Below, piece after piece: positions 37,793 to 46,699 of a stretch of DNA of 64,000 nt. A program made the position numbers and the translations under genes. The first letter of the stretch is position 1. The number at the start of each line of letters is the position of its first letter. This DNA comes from Paenibacillus sp. JZ16. GTDB taxonomy: Bacteria; Bacillota; Bacilli; Paenibacillales; Paenibacillaceae. The stretch is taken from NCBI RefSeq assembly GCF_015326965.1, contig NZ_CP017659.1, forward strand, positions 4,716,001-4,780,000, read 5' to 3'. The notes under the pieces are model-generated. The model searched no databases, had not been told where the DNA came from, and worked only from the letters and a program-made list of their open reading frames with translations.

Positions 37793-39856
37793 ATGAAGAA
37801 CAGCGTTGCAAAGGTGACCGGCATGGTGTTGTTGTTTTCTCTGGCGCTATCTCTCATAGCGGGAGGATGGGTGAATAAGAGTACGGTCCATGCTGCCGGT
37901 CTTTCGATCATCGGTGGTGGGGGTTGGAATGAAACGGCGTATATAGAATGGTCACCCCTAAGTAATGCGGAGGGATACAATGTATATGTTAAACAAGCAG
38001 GCGCCCCGGATTCCAGCTATCAACAAATTGATAATGAGCTGATTCGACAATACCCTTCCTATTGGAGAGCGGACGCCGTAGGCTTAGCTGCAGGAAATTA
38101 TGTAATGAGGGTTGAAGCCAGGCTGAGTGACGGTTCGACGGTAAGTGCCGTTTCGAATAACCTGTCCGTAGCGCCGCATGATCGATCGGGGTTTGCTTTT
38201 TCCTCAGACTCGCCATACCAGACAGGCTCGGGTGCCTACAATGATGACGGAACACTTAAGGATGGTGCACAAGTTATTTATGTGACCTCCGAAACGGCAC
38301 GAACCGTCACCCTTGATGTGAAAATCGATAGCTCAGGCGGGGTTCAAACGGGCGTGGGGATCGGCGAGATTTTGACGCTAAGACAAAAAGGATATGATAC
38401 AACCCCTCTTGCCATTCGATTTATTGGAAAAGTTACAGATGACGACATGAGCGGACAACTGAATAGCAGCGGCTACCTTCAAGTAAAAGGCAAAAACGAA
38501 TATTCGGAAATGAATATGACGATCGAAGGGATCGGAGACGACGCTTATGCTTATGGATGGGGATTGCTCCTTAGATATGTCGGGGATGTGGAAGTAAGAA
38601 ACCTGGGACTCATGTTGTTCCCTGACGACGGGATTTCCATGGATACAGGAAACGTCAACGTGTGGGTGCATAATAACGATCTTTTTTATGGAACCGCAGG
38701 AGGAGATGCCGACCAGGCCAAGGGTGATGGTTCAACGGATCTGAAAAAAGGATCGACCTATATTACCATCTCCTACAATCACTACTGGGATTCGGGAAAA
38801 GCGGCTTTGGTCGGTTTGAGTGAATCGGAGGAATTCTTTGTCACCTTCCACCATAACTGGTTTGATCACTCGGACTCGCGGCATCCACGCATCCGATTGG
38901 CATCGGTTCACATCTATAATAACTTCTATGACGGAGTCTCAAAATATGGGGTCGGTGTGACAACGGGAGCTTCGGCCTTTGTGGAATCCAATTACTTTAG
39001 ACATGCCAAATACCCGATGTTGAGCTCCTTGCAAGGTACGGATGCTCTAGGGGCAGGGACATTTTCGGGCGAAGACGGAGGCGTGATTAAGGCCTATAAC
39101 AATAGGATCGTAGATGCGGACAGTCTAATTTATGCGAATTCCGATACCGGAACAACTCCGGCAAATGCAACCTCATTCGATGCATTCTTGGCTTCGTCAA
39201 GAAGTGAAACCGTACCAAGCTCATACAAAGCATTCGTGGGAGGAACGGCTTATAATAACTTCGATACAACCGTCGATACGGGAGTAAACCGCGTCGACAT
39301 TGATAACGTGAGCGATGTGGAACAGATCGTTACCGCACAAGCCGGACGCCTGAATAACGGGGACTTCACCTGGGAATTCAATGATGCCGTTGACGACACA
39401 TCCTATGCCCTCAATACAGCTCTTATGGCTAAAATAAGCAGCTACACCACTCAACTTGTATCCGTAGGCGGGAATTCAACCGGGGCGGAGCCGGAACCAG
39501 AACCAGAACCAGAGCCGTCCACCGGAGAACAAGTTCACAACTTCACAACGTCCGGAGCGGAAAACGATTTCTTTAATATTGTAGGGAATCTCTCCACAAC
39601 CAAGGGAACAGTGGTGTATAACGGCTTAACGCTAACCCAATGTTTGAAAATCGAGAGTTCAACCCGTATTACCTTTACCTCTACGGAAACCGCTACATTA
39701 ACATTAGTGTTTAATTCGGCAGACGGAACCAAGATCAAGATTGATGGAACGAGTTATACAATGACGAATGGTATTGTTAGTGTGTCACTTGCTCCAGGGG
39801 CGCATACGATTACAAAAGATAATACGACGAATCTCTTTTATATGGAGTTGGAGTAG
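37793..39856 (+). CDS. Secreted pectate lyase, polysaccharide lyase family 1
   Basis: 687 residues behind an AGGAGGAG ribosome site. Signal peptide MKNSVAKVTGMVLLFSLALS with probable cleavage after VHAA. Residues about 37-128 form a fibronectin III-like domain (AYIEWSPLSNAEGYNVYVKQ). The catalytic parallel beta-helix spans about 130-540; DSRHPRIR near 38876-38896 carries the PL1 catalytic Arg context, with FHHNWFDH and VWVHNNDL typical of the family. An acidic EPEP linker (about 39486-39520) leads to a C-terminal domain of about 110 residues, a probable beta-sandwich and carbohydrate-binding module. The enzyme cleaves polygalacturonate by Ca-dependent beta-elimination outside the cell. The downstream YesMN system and sugar importer fit uptake of the oligomers. 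A terminator follows. Confidence 0.93.
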   Translation: MKNSVAKVTGMVLLFSLALSLIAGGWVNKSTVHAAGLSIIGGGGWNETAYIEWSPLSNAEGYNVYVKQAGAPDSSYQQIDNELIRQYPSYWRADAVGLAAGNYVMRVEARLSDGSTVSAVSNNLSVAPHDRSGFAFSSDSPYQTGSGAYNDDGTLKDGAQVIYVTSETARTVTLDVKIDSSGGVQTGVGIGEILTLRQKGYDTTPLAIRFIGKVTDDDMSGQLNSSGYLQVKGKNEYSEMNMTIEGIGDDAYAYGWGLLLRYVGDVEVRNLGLMLFPDDGISMDTGNVNVWVHNNDLFYGTAGGDADQAKGDGSTDLKKGSTYITISYNHYWDSGKAALVGLSESEEFFVTFHHNWFDHSDSRHPRIRLASVHIYNNFYDGVSKYGVGVTTGASAFVESNYFRHAKYPMLSSLQGTDALGAGTFSGEDGGVIKAYNNRIVDADSLIYANSDTGTTPANATSFDAFLASSRSETVPSSYKAFVGGTAYNNFDTTVDTGVNRVDIDNVSDVEQIVTAQAGRLNNGDFTWEFNDAVDDTSYALNTALMAKISSYTTQLVSVGGNSTGAEPEPEPEPEPSTGEQVHNFTTSGAENDFFNIVGNLSTTKGTVVYNGLTLTQCLKIESSTRITFTSTETATLTLVFNSADGTKIKIDGTSYTMTNGIVSVSLAPGAHTITKDNTTNLFYMELE

Positions 39857-39879
39857 AACAGTCTTCGGTTAAAAAGTGG

Positions 39880-39906
39880 AGCGACCGTGATTCGGTCGCT
39901 TTTATT
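39880..39906 (+). terminator. Terminator after the pectate lyase gene
   Basis: AGCGACCG (39880-39887) pairs with CGGTCGCT (39893-39900), followed by TTTATTTTT. The same GCGACC stem recurs at 33196, 48311 and 53325. Confidence 0.9.
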
Positions 39907-40053
39907 TTTCCTTTTTAAGACTTCTTAATTATAATTTTCTCAGTGTCCGGTCTAATTTCCATGCTGACTGTATTCGTATCCCGTAGTCATCCCCACCATG
40001 TTCCTGTACAATGAAGTGAAAATAAACGGGACGGGCGGAAGGGGGTGGCCAGC

Positions 40054-41886
40054 GTGTCTTTCAGGTTCAAACCGCTTAAGTCCTGGAGTCTTCGTGCTAA
40101 AATTTTGCTGATCTTCCTGCTGCTCATTTCGATTCCGCTCAGTCTGCAGGGCGTGGCTACTTACGTGGATTTTTCCAACTCCGTTGAACGAAGAACCTCC
40201 GATTATACTGCTCAATTGGTGGACCAGATCAACCGGAATTTGGACAGGACCCTGATGGAGATGCAGAGATTGAGCTTGATGCCTTTATATGATTCGGGGG
40301 TATTGTCCATCTTGCGCAAGTACAGGGAGGAGGATAGTCTGCATCAGCAGCCTACGGTGGAAGAACGCTCCAAAATGCAGCTTTATATCGCCAGCATGAC
40401 CTTCGACAGGCCAGAGATTGACAGTATCCAGATTTTTGCCGGAAGCGGTTACACCTTCTCGAGCCTGGCTCCTAGTGCGATCGCTGCATATACGGACGTG
40501 GAGCGACAGCCCTGGTACCCTGGCGTGGTGGAAGCGAGAGGGGCCTGGGTGCTGCTTCCGCCGCATCGGCCTTCTTACTATCTGGACGGCAATCAAAGCT
40601 ATTTTTCCGTAGCCAGGCTGATCCGTGAGCCCAATACCAACCGGACGCTCGGATTAGTCAAAATCGATTTGAAGCAGACCTTGTTCAAACAGCTTGTCGA
40701 AAATGTCAGGCTGGAAGAGAACGGCGGCATCGTCGTGCAAAATAGCCGGGAAGAGCTTTTCTACACGGCGACCGCAGATGGGGATACGGAGGCGTCCAAG
40801 CTGCTTTCGGACCGGATCCTCGAGCTTTCAGGGCATTCGGAGACGGCCAGCCAGATTCTGCATATGGAGGGCAGCAAGTATTTGGTAGTCTCCAACTATT
40901 CCCGATATTCCGATATCCATATCGTCAGCTATATTCCGGTGGCGACCCTGCTTGTGGAGACCAAGGAACTTCGCAACTTTACCCTCCTAGCCGGCCTGGT
41001 ATGTCTCGTTATGGCCGGGGCCTTAGCCATCTTCTTCTCTTATCGGCTGACCAAGCCTCTCGGGACGCTGGTACGAAAAATGCGACTTGTGGAGCTCGGC
41101 GATTTCAAACAGAGCGTGCCGGTAACTGAGGATGAAATCGGTCGGCTCGGTTCCGGCTTCAACCGGATGGTAGAGGAAATCGACCGCCTCGTCCATGAAG
41201 TGTACGTGCTCGGCATGAGGGAAAGAGAGGCGGAGCTAGCCGCACTGCAAAGCCAGATCCAACCCCATTTTATATATAATACATTGGAGTCGATCAGCAT
41301 GCTTGCCCGGCAGCGCAATAATGAGGACGTCTCAGAAATGGCCACGGCTTTGGGACGACTGATCCGCAGCGCAGTGGAGCAGGACCGAAGCCTCATCCGG
41401 CTTGGCGAGGAGCTTGAGACGGCGGAGTCCTATATTCGCATCCAAAAAATGCGCCATGGTTCCAGGCTGCAGGCTATGTTCGATATCGAAGAAGGGTTGG
41501 AAGATTGTTTGGTCCCGAAGCTGCTGCTCCAGCCGCTCATTGAGAATGCGATTATGCACGGGATTGGAGACCGCGAGCAAGGGGGAACGGTATACGTTAC
41601 GGTGGCGCGTTTTGAGGATGAGGTGCTGTTGACCATTCGGGATGACGGGCGGGGCTTGTCGGAGGATGAATTGGCGGCTTTGCAAGCTTCATTGGAAGAG
41701 GCCGGGGATGATGTGGCAGCAAATACGCCGGCGATGCCATTACGCGGTCATGGAGTGGCGCTGAAAAATATTAAACAGCGTTTGCGGTTGATTTACGGCG
41801 GGGACTGTGACTTCGAAATCGATGGAAGCTTGGGACAAGGTGCGGCCTTTACCGTGACGCTGCCGTTCGCGAAACAAGAAAAGTAG
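40054..41886 (+). CDS. YesM-type sensor histidine kinase
   Basis: About 610 residues. Membrane segment 1 lies near residues 15-33 (KILLIFLLLISIPLSL), followed by an extracellular sensing region of roughly 270 residues, membrane segment 2 (LLAGLVCLVMAGALAIFFSY), a HAMP region, and the His_kinase/HATPase pair of the LytS-YesM class: the phospho-acceptor context QSQIQPHFIYNTLESISML, the N-box PLIENAIMHGIG and the G-boxes DDGRGLS and GHGVALKNI. I chose GTG 40054, 9 bases after AAGGGGG, over GTG 40045. It is followed 10 bases on by its response regulator. Kinases of this class beside sugar ABC genes usually sense carbohydrates; here pectin-derived sugar is a reasonable inference. Confidence 0.93.
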   Translation: MSFRFKPLKSWSLRAKILLIFLLLISIPLSLQGVATYVDFSNSVERRTSDYTAQLVDQINRNLDRTLMEMQRLSLMPLYDSGVLSILRKYREEDSLHQQPTVEERSKMQLYIASMTFDRPEIDSIQIFAGSGYTFSSLAPSAIAAYTDVERQPWYPGVVEARGAWVLLPPHRPSYYLDGNQSYFSVARLIREPNTNRTLGLVKIDLKQTLFKQLVENVRLEENGGIVVQNSREELFYTATADGDTEASKLLSDRILELSGHSETASQILHMEGSKYLVVSNYSRYSDIHIVSYIPVATLLVETKELRNFTLLAGLVCLVMAGALAIFFSYRLTKPLGTLVRKMRLVELGDFKQSVPVTEDEIGRLGSGFNRMVEEIDRLVHEVYVLGMREREAELAALQSQIQPHFIYNTLESISMLARQRNNEDVSEMATALGRLIRSAVEQDRSLIRLGEELETAESYIRIQKMRHGSRLQAMFDIEEGLEDCLVPKLLLQPLIENAIMHGIGDREQGGTVYVTVARFEDEVLLTIRDDGRGLSEDELAALQASLEEAGDDVAANTPAMPLRGHGVALKNIKQRLRLIYGGDCDFEIDGSLGQGAAFTVTLPFAKQEK

Positions 41887-41896
41887 GAGGTCATCA

Positions 41897-42661
41897 ATGA
41901 TCAAACTCATGTTGGTGGAGGATGAGGACATTATCCGTAAAGGCATCCGCGATCTGATCGGCCGTGTGGCTCCTGATTTTGAGGTCGTATACGAAGCCGC
42001 TCACGGCAAGGAAGCGCTGACTTATCTGGAACGCAATGTGGTGGATGTGCTCATTACGGATATTCGTATGCGGGAGATGGACGGACTTCAGATGGTTGAA
42101 AAGCTGCGGACCGCGGGCCATGGGATGCCGATTGTCATTATCAGCGGCTATGGAGATTTTGTATATGCTAAAAAAGCGCTGCAGTTCGGGATCGCCGATT
42201 ACCTGCTGAAGCCCATAGACCGTAAGGATTTTACGGTTGCTTTGGACAAGATTCGGCTAACCTTGAATTCTTCAAATCGATATGCGGATGGGGCTGAGTC
42301 GCATAGCGAGGCGGACGGGGGGCCGCCATCCAGCGAGGGGCGCAGGATGATCCGGAAGCTGAAGGCGTATATCGCTGAAAACCCCGACGGTGATTTGCGT
42401 CTGCAGACGTTAGCGGAAATGGTGCATTTAAATCCCTCCTATCTAAGCCAGCTCTTTAAGCAGGAAGGGGGCGGCAATTTGTCCGATTATATCGCCGAAA
42501 CGCGCATCCGGCGAGCCTGCAAGCTGCTTGAGACGACGAACCTGAAGGTTTACGACATCGCCCGTTTATCAGGATATCAAAGTCCTAAGCATTTTATGCT
42601 GGTATTTAAACAGCATATCGGAATAACGCCGGGAACCTACCGGGAGGAATACGGTGTGTAA
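41897..42661 (+). CDS. YesN-type response regulator with AraC DNA-binding domain
   Basis: 254 residues. The receiver domain (1-120) has acidic pocket VEDED, phospho-acceptor Asp in VLITDIRM, Thr/Ser switch VIISGYGD and Lys in LLKPID. After a polar linker, an AraC-type double helix-turn-helix follows (LQTLAEMVHLNPSYLSQLF and VYDIARLSGYQSPKHFMLVF). The ribosome site is AGGAGG just after the kinase stop, so the two are translated from one mRNA. It probably activates the downstream ABC operon. A terminator (42663-42698) separates it from that operon, which must have its own promoter in the 42700-42830 gap. Confidence 0.95.
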   Translation: MIKLMLVEDEDIIRKGIRDLIGRVAPDFEVVYEAAHGKEALTYLERNVVDVLITDIRMREMDGLQMVEKLRTAGHGMPIVIISGYGDFVYAKKALQFGIADYLLKPIDRKDFTVALDKIRLTLNSSNRYADGAESHSEADGGPPSSEGRRMIRKLKAYIAENPDGDLRLQTLAEMVHLNPSYLSQLFKQEGGGNLSDYIAETRIRRACKLLETTNLKVYDIARLSGYQSPKHFMLVFKQHIGITPGTYREEYGV

Positions 42662-42662
42662 C

Positions 42663-42698
42663 ACTACATAACAAATTATGTTATGTAGTTCTTTTTTT
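42663..42698 (+). terminator. Terminator between the regulator and ABC operon
   Basis: ACTACATAACA (42663-42673) pairs with TGTTATGTAGT (42679-42689) around AATTA, followed by a run of seven T. Confidence 0.95.
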
Positions 42699-42832
42699 GT
42701 GGACAAGAACAGAAAAAAACTAAAAAAATCGTACCTTTTCTGAACGTTTAGTGATTTTTTATATGACCATATGTAAATATAATTAACCTCATCACAACCT
42801 TAACTTGAACAATACAGAGGGGGAAGCGGTAT

Positions 42833-44125
42833 ATGAAAAAATGGTTGACCGGTTTGTTGGCATTAACACTTGGTGTGGGGCTCATTGGCTGCGCCGGAAA
42901 AGAACAGCCGAATAATACGCCAGGTGAAGCCAGTGGCGAGAAGGTGCTGCTCAAATTTGCGACCTGGGGAAACCCGGCGCAGCTTGAGCTGTACAAAGGG
43001 CTGACCGACGCTTTCACGCAGGAGCATCCGAATATTGAGGTGCAAATTGACACGATCCCGTTTGCGGACTATCAGCAAAAAATGTCTGTGCTGGCGGCAG
43101 GCCAGGAGCTGCCCGACATTGCCTGGGTATCAGAGCGGATGGTACCGCAATTTATGGCCAACGACATTCTGGCCGATGTCACGGATATTGTTCAGGATGA
43201 AGCTTTTGACATCGATGACATTATACCTTCGACGCTTGAACTGTTTCGCCAGGACGACAAGCTATACGGACTGCCGTTTTCCACTCCGCCCAGCGTGGTG
43301 TTCTACAACGAAGATTTGTTCAAGCAAGCGGGCTTAAGTACGCCAAATGAGCTTGCGGAAAAAGGAGAATGGACGTGGGAAAAGTTCGAAGAAGCCGCAA
43401 AAACGATCAAGACGAGCGCTTCTTCACCGAACGTTTACGGAGCTAACTTTTTCCGTGACTGGAAGACTTGGATTATTCTTGCTTCGTATTCTTGGTCAAA
43501 CGGGAGCGGACCATTTAATCCAGAGATGACGGAATACACTTGGAATGATCAATACGGGGTTGAAACTTTGGACATGCTGAAGCGCATGATGTTTACAGAA
43601 GGCTCGCACCCGAAGGCGGGAGAGCAGGTTAATTTTGAATCCGGGCAAATCGGCATGATTTTCGACAACTATAGCTTTGTATCCAAAGCCAGGGAAATCC
43701 AAAATTTCAAATGGAGCATTGCGCCAATGCCATCGGGCTCGAAAGGCAGCGTTCCAATGATGGGTCAGGCGGGTTACGTGCTATTTAAAGAGGGAAAACA
43801 TCCGGAGGAAGCCAAGGAACTGTTGAAATTCCTTGCCGGCAAAGAGGGTGTCCAAAAAACGTCGGCCTTCTTCGTGCCGCCGCGCCAATCGGTGTTGAAC
43901 TCGGATGAGTTCCTGAGCGTGGAGGGCAATCCGGATGCCGGGCACATCAAGCAGGCGGTCATCGATGAAATGCCTAAAGCAGTTGTGCAGCCGGGACATA
44001 TCCGCTGGCAAAACATTGACACGGAGATTTTGACAGGCTTTGACGAGTTATTTGCCGGGCGGGGTGAACCGCAGCAAATTCAGGACGAGGTAAAAAGCAA
44101 GGTGGATGCTCTGCTGAGCAAATAG
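42833..44125 (+). CDS. Sugar ABC transporter, lipoprotein substrate-binding protein
   Basis: 430 residues with a lipoprotein signal peptide (MKKWLTGLLALTLGVGLIGC; lipobox LIGC, Cys 20 lipidated). The mature protein has the family 1 extracellular solute-binding pattern (LKFATWGNPAQLELYKGLTDAF, QEHPNIEVQ, LPDIAWV, YGLPF, VVFYNEDLFKQAGL, WTWEKFEEAAK, GQIGMIFDNYSF). It captures an oligosaccharide or sugar outside the membrane and delivers it to the permeases at 44871 and 45808. No ATPase gene is in the operon, as is common where a shared MsmX-type ATPase energises several importers. The neighbouring pectate lyase suggests a pectin-derived ligand, not proven. Confidence 0.95.
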   Translation: MKKWLTGLLALTLGVGLIGCAGKEQPNNTPGEASGEKVLLKFATWGNPAQLELYKGLTDAFTQEHPNIEVQIDTIPFADYQQKMSVLAAGQELPDIAWVSERMVPQFMANDILADVTDIVQDEAFDIDDIIPSTLELFRQDDKLYGLPFSTPPSVVFYNEDLFKQAGLSTPNELAEKGEWTWEKFEEAAKTIKTSASSPNVYGANFFRDWKTWIILASYSWSNGSGPFNPEMTEYTWNDQYGVETLDMLKRMMFTEGSHPKAGEQVNFESGQIGMIFDNYSFVSKAREIQNFKWSIAPMPSGSKGSVPMMGQAGYVLFKEGKHPEEAKELLKFLAGKEGVQKTSAFFVPPRQSVLNSDEFLSVEGNPDAGHIKQAVIDEMPKAVVQPGHIRWQNIDTEILTGFDELFAGRGEPQQIQDEVKSKVDALLSK

Positions 44126-44151
44126 TGGAAGCTACATTAGGAGGAACGGGC

Positions 44152-44844
44152 ATGAATCGTTTGGATAAAGCATTAAACGAAGCGCCGGGGCTGCAGCTGT
44201 TCGTCAGCCTCCCGGCCAATGACATCAAGCTTGCAGAGGCAGCCTTGGCTTCGGGCGCCGACGGTTTGAAAGTTCATATCAACGTAGGGCACCGGGCCAG
44301 CGGCAATCGCTTCGGCACGCTGGGTAGCTATGCCGACATTTTCAAGGACATTCGCTCCCGCTTTAGCGGCCCCCTTGGAATTGTGCCCGGAGGCTCGGTG
44401 GAAGAGGTAAACGCGGAGGAAATTATCCGGCTCCCTGAACTTGGCGTCGATTTCTACTCGATTTATGCCTTTCATCATCCTGCTTTTCTGCTGCAGGCCC
44501 CGGGATTGGCAAGAACGTTTGCGATCGATAGCGAGTTCGACCGGGACATCGTGCAAGGAGGCCGGACCTTCGGCATCAGCGCGCTTGAGGCTTCCATCGT
44601 TCCCGGCCATGAATATGGTACCAGGCTTACCCTTGCCGATCTGCTTCATTACCGCTGGCTTGCGGCACACGGCGGTTTGCCGGTCATTGTGCCAACACAG
44701 CGTAAAATCGGGCCGGAGGATATCCCGGCCTTGGCCGACAGCGGCGTTAAGGTGCTGTTGGTCGGAGCGGTGGTCACGGGCAATGAAGCGGAAGGCATCC
44801 GCAAGGAGGTTGCCGCTTTACGGAATGCCATCGATCGTCTGTAG
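44152..44844 (+). CDS. Putative TIM-barrel protein of unknown specificity
   Basis: 230 residues starting at ATG 44152 behind AGGAGGAAC; an upstream GTG in the same frame has no ribosome site. The sequence alternates strands and helices as in a TIM barrel: LQLFVSLP, AALASGADGLKVHI, GPLGIVPGG, GVDFYSIYAF, GLPVIVPTQ and GVKVLLVGAVVTGN. The last resembles the phosphate-binding end of phosphosugar epimerase and aldolase barrels. Located between the binding protein and permeases of an importer, it probably acts on the imported sugar or a phosphorylated derivative. I do not recognise the exact family. Confidence 0.75.
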   Translation: MNRLDKALNEAPGLQLFVSLPANDIKLAEAALASGADGLKVHINVGHRASGNRFGTLGSYADIFKDIRSRFSGPLGIVPGGSVEEVNAEEIIRLPELGVDFYSIYAFHHPAFLLQAPGLARTFAIDSEFDRDIVQGGRTFGISALEASIVPGHEYGTRLTLADLLHYRWLAAHGGLPVIVPTQRKIGPEDIPALADSGVKVLLVGAVVTGNEAEGIRKEVAALRNAIDRL

Positions 44845-44870
44845 AGGTGCCCCACAAGGAGGAAAGCGAC

Positions 44871-45818
44871 ATGACCACACTTGAAACGATAAAATCTGAA
44901 GGGCCCGGCCGTTCATTTCGAAGGAAGGCAAGGAAGACCAGGCCTTTAAACCGCGGAGACCATTTGGCGGGCTGGCTGTTTGTGCTGCCGATGGTGCTGG
45001 GGTTCATTCTGCTGCTGCTTGTCCCGCTCATTATGGCGCTTTATATGAGTTTTACTGATTGGCCGCTGCTGGGTGAGGCCAAGCTCATCGGATTTGAGAA
45101 TTACCGAACGATTGCGGGGGACGCGGAATTTTGGCGCGTGCTGGGCAATACGCTTTATTTTGCCGTCGGACTTGTTCCGCTGAACATTACTTTGGCATTG
45201 CTGCTTGCAATCCCGTTATCAAAAAATATCCGCGGAGCCGGCTTTTTCCGGACATTGATCTTTATTCCGGTCATGACCTCGCTGGTGGTCTGGTCGATTG
45301 TCTGGAAGTATATGTTTGCCACGGACTCCGGGTTCATTAACCAGCTGCTGCGCATGATCGGCATTACCGGACCGGCCTGGCTGTACGATACCCGGCTTGC
45401 CATGCCCGTTGTTATCGTGACCAGTCTTCTGAAAAATGTCGGTTTGAATATGGTTTTGTTCATTGCGGCGCTGCAGCAGGTTCCGGCGCAGCTCTACGAG
45501 GCGGCCAGAATCGATGGCGCGGGGAGAATGCGGATTTTTTTCCGAATTACCGTACCCATGATCACGCCGACGATTTTTTTAACCCTGATGATGACCATTA
45601 TCGGTTCGTTGAAGGTGTTCGGACAAATTTACGTGATGACACAAGGGGGGCCTTCTGGAAGCACGAAGGTGCTCGTCTACAACATTTGGGAACGAGCCTT
45701 TAAGCTGTTCGAGTTCGGATATGCTTCTGCGCTGGCTTATGTGCTGTTTGTCATCACCCTGCTGCTTACGCTGGCACAATGGCAGATGAGAAAAAGGTGG
45801 GTTCTGAATGAAAGCTAG
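44871..45818 (+). CDS. Sugar ABC transporter permease 1 (MalF/UgpA type)
   Basis: 315 residues from ATG 44871, which follows AAGGAGG by 9 bases; an earlier in-frame GTG lacks a ribosome site. After a basic N-terminus, about six membrane segments follow. The cytoplasmic EAA loop is visible as LYEAARIDGAGRMRIFFRITVPM, the coupling site for the ATPase. Together with the next gene it forms the membrane channel. The end overlaps the start of the second permease gene by 11 bases, indicating translational coupling. Confidence 0.95.
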   Translation: MTTLETIKSEGPGRSFRRKARKTRPLNRGDHLAGWLFVLPMVLGFILLLLVPLIMALYMSFTDWPLLGEAKLIGFENYRTIAGDAEFWRVLGNTLYFAVGLVPLNITLALLLAIPLSKNIRGAGFFRTLIFIPVMTSLVVWSIVWKYMFATDSGFINQLLRMIGITGPAWLYDTRLAMPVVIVTSLLKNVGLNMVLFIAALQQVPAQLYEAARIDGAGRMRIFFRITVPMITPTIFLTLMMTIIGSLKVFGQIYVMTQGGPSGSTKVLVYNIWERAFKLFEFGYASALAYVLFVITLLLTLAQWQMRKRWVLNES

Positions 45819-46665
45819 TCTATTTGCTAAAAGGGGTAACCCGGCAGGCGGGAACCTGTTCCATTATCTGCTGCTGCTTGCCGTTTCGGTGGTCATGATG
45901 ACCCCGTTCGTGTGGATGGTCTCGACTTCGCTCAAACAGCCGGCTGATGTGTTTGTTTTTCCGCCGCAGCTGATTCCGTCGCCGATACGATGGGCGAATT
46001 ATGCGGAAGTGCTGGAGACGATCCCGTTCCATCTATTTTATGGCAACAGCGTCTATATCGCCCTTCTGGTTACCGTGGGCACTGTGCTTTTCTCTTCCAT
46101 GGCGGGGTATTCCTTCGCACGAATTCCTTTTTGGGGGAGAAGCCTGGTGTTTCTGCTGCTGCTGAGCACGATGATGATTCCGAATGAGGTCATTGCCATT
46201 CCGATGTTTCTGTTTATGCGTGAGCTGGGTTGGATCAATACGCATTTACCGCTGATTATTTTGCCTATATTCGGCGCAGGCGGTGTGTTCGGGGTGTTTG
46301 TGATGCGGCAATTTTTTCTGGGGATTCCGAAGGAGCTGGAGGAGGCGGCGATGATTGACGGCTGCTCGAGGCTGCGGATTTATTCCACAATCATGATGCC
46401 GTTAGCAAAACCTGCAATTGCCACGCTGATCATTTTCACGTTTTTGACGAGCTGGAACGATTTTTTTGATCCGCTGATCTTTATTAATGACCGTAAGCTG
46501 ATGACTTTGCCGCTGGGATTATCGCTGTTTACCGACGAGTCGGGGACATCGTGGCATCTGCTGATGAGCGCTTCGGTTATGGCGACATTACCACTGCTCA
46601 TTGTGTTTTTCTTTGCGCAGAAGCAGTTTGTCGAAGGGGTATCCATGACGGGTCTCAAGGAATAG
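45808..46665 (+). CDS. Sugar ABC transporter permease 2 (MalG/UgpE type)
   Basis: 285 residues, six membrane segments starting with FHYLLLLAVSVVMMTPFVWMVS. The EAA loop reads LEEAAMIDGCSRLRIYSTIMMPL, and the C-terminus FAQKQFVEGVSMTGLKE is typical of the MalG group. The ATG overlaps the previous gene. Partner of the permease at 44871 and of the binding protein at 42833. Confidence 0.95.
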   Translation: MKASLFAKRGNPAGGNLFHYLLLLAVSVVMMTPFVWMVSTSLKQPADVFVFPPQLIPSPIRWANYAEVLETIPFHLFYGNSVYIALLVTVGTVLFSSMAGYSFARIPFWGRSLVFLLLLSTMMIPNEVIAIPMFLFMRELGWINTHLPLIILPIFGAGGVFGVFVMRQFFLGIPKELEEAAMIDGCSRLRIYSTIMMPLAKPAIATLIIFTFLTSWNDFFDPLIFINDRKLMTLPLGLSLFTDESGTSWHLLMSASVMATLPLLIVFFFAQKQFVEGVSMTGLKE

Positions 46666-46699
46666 CGTAAATAACGCTTAAAAGGAGGAGTAAAAAGAG

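Noticed and set aside
36640..39960. GTGTCCGGTYTAA at about 36645 and 39940 as ends of a transposon
   Set aside because: The match is only 13 bases, in the same orientation, and the DNA between is a functional pectate lyase gene without transposase.
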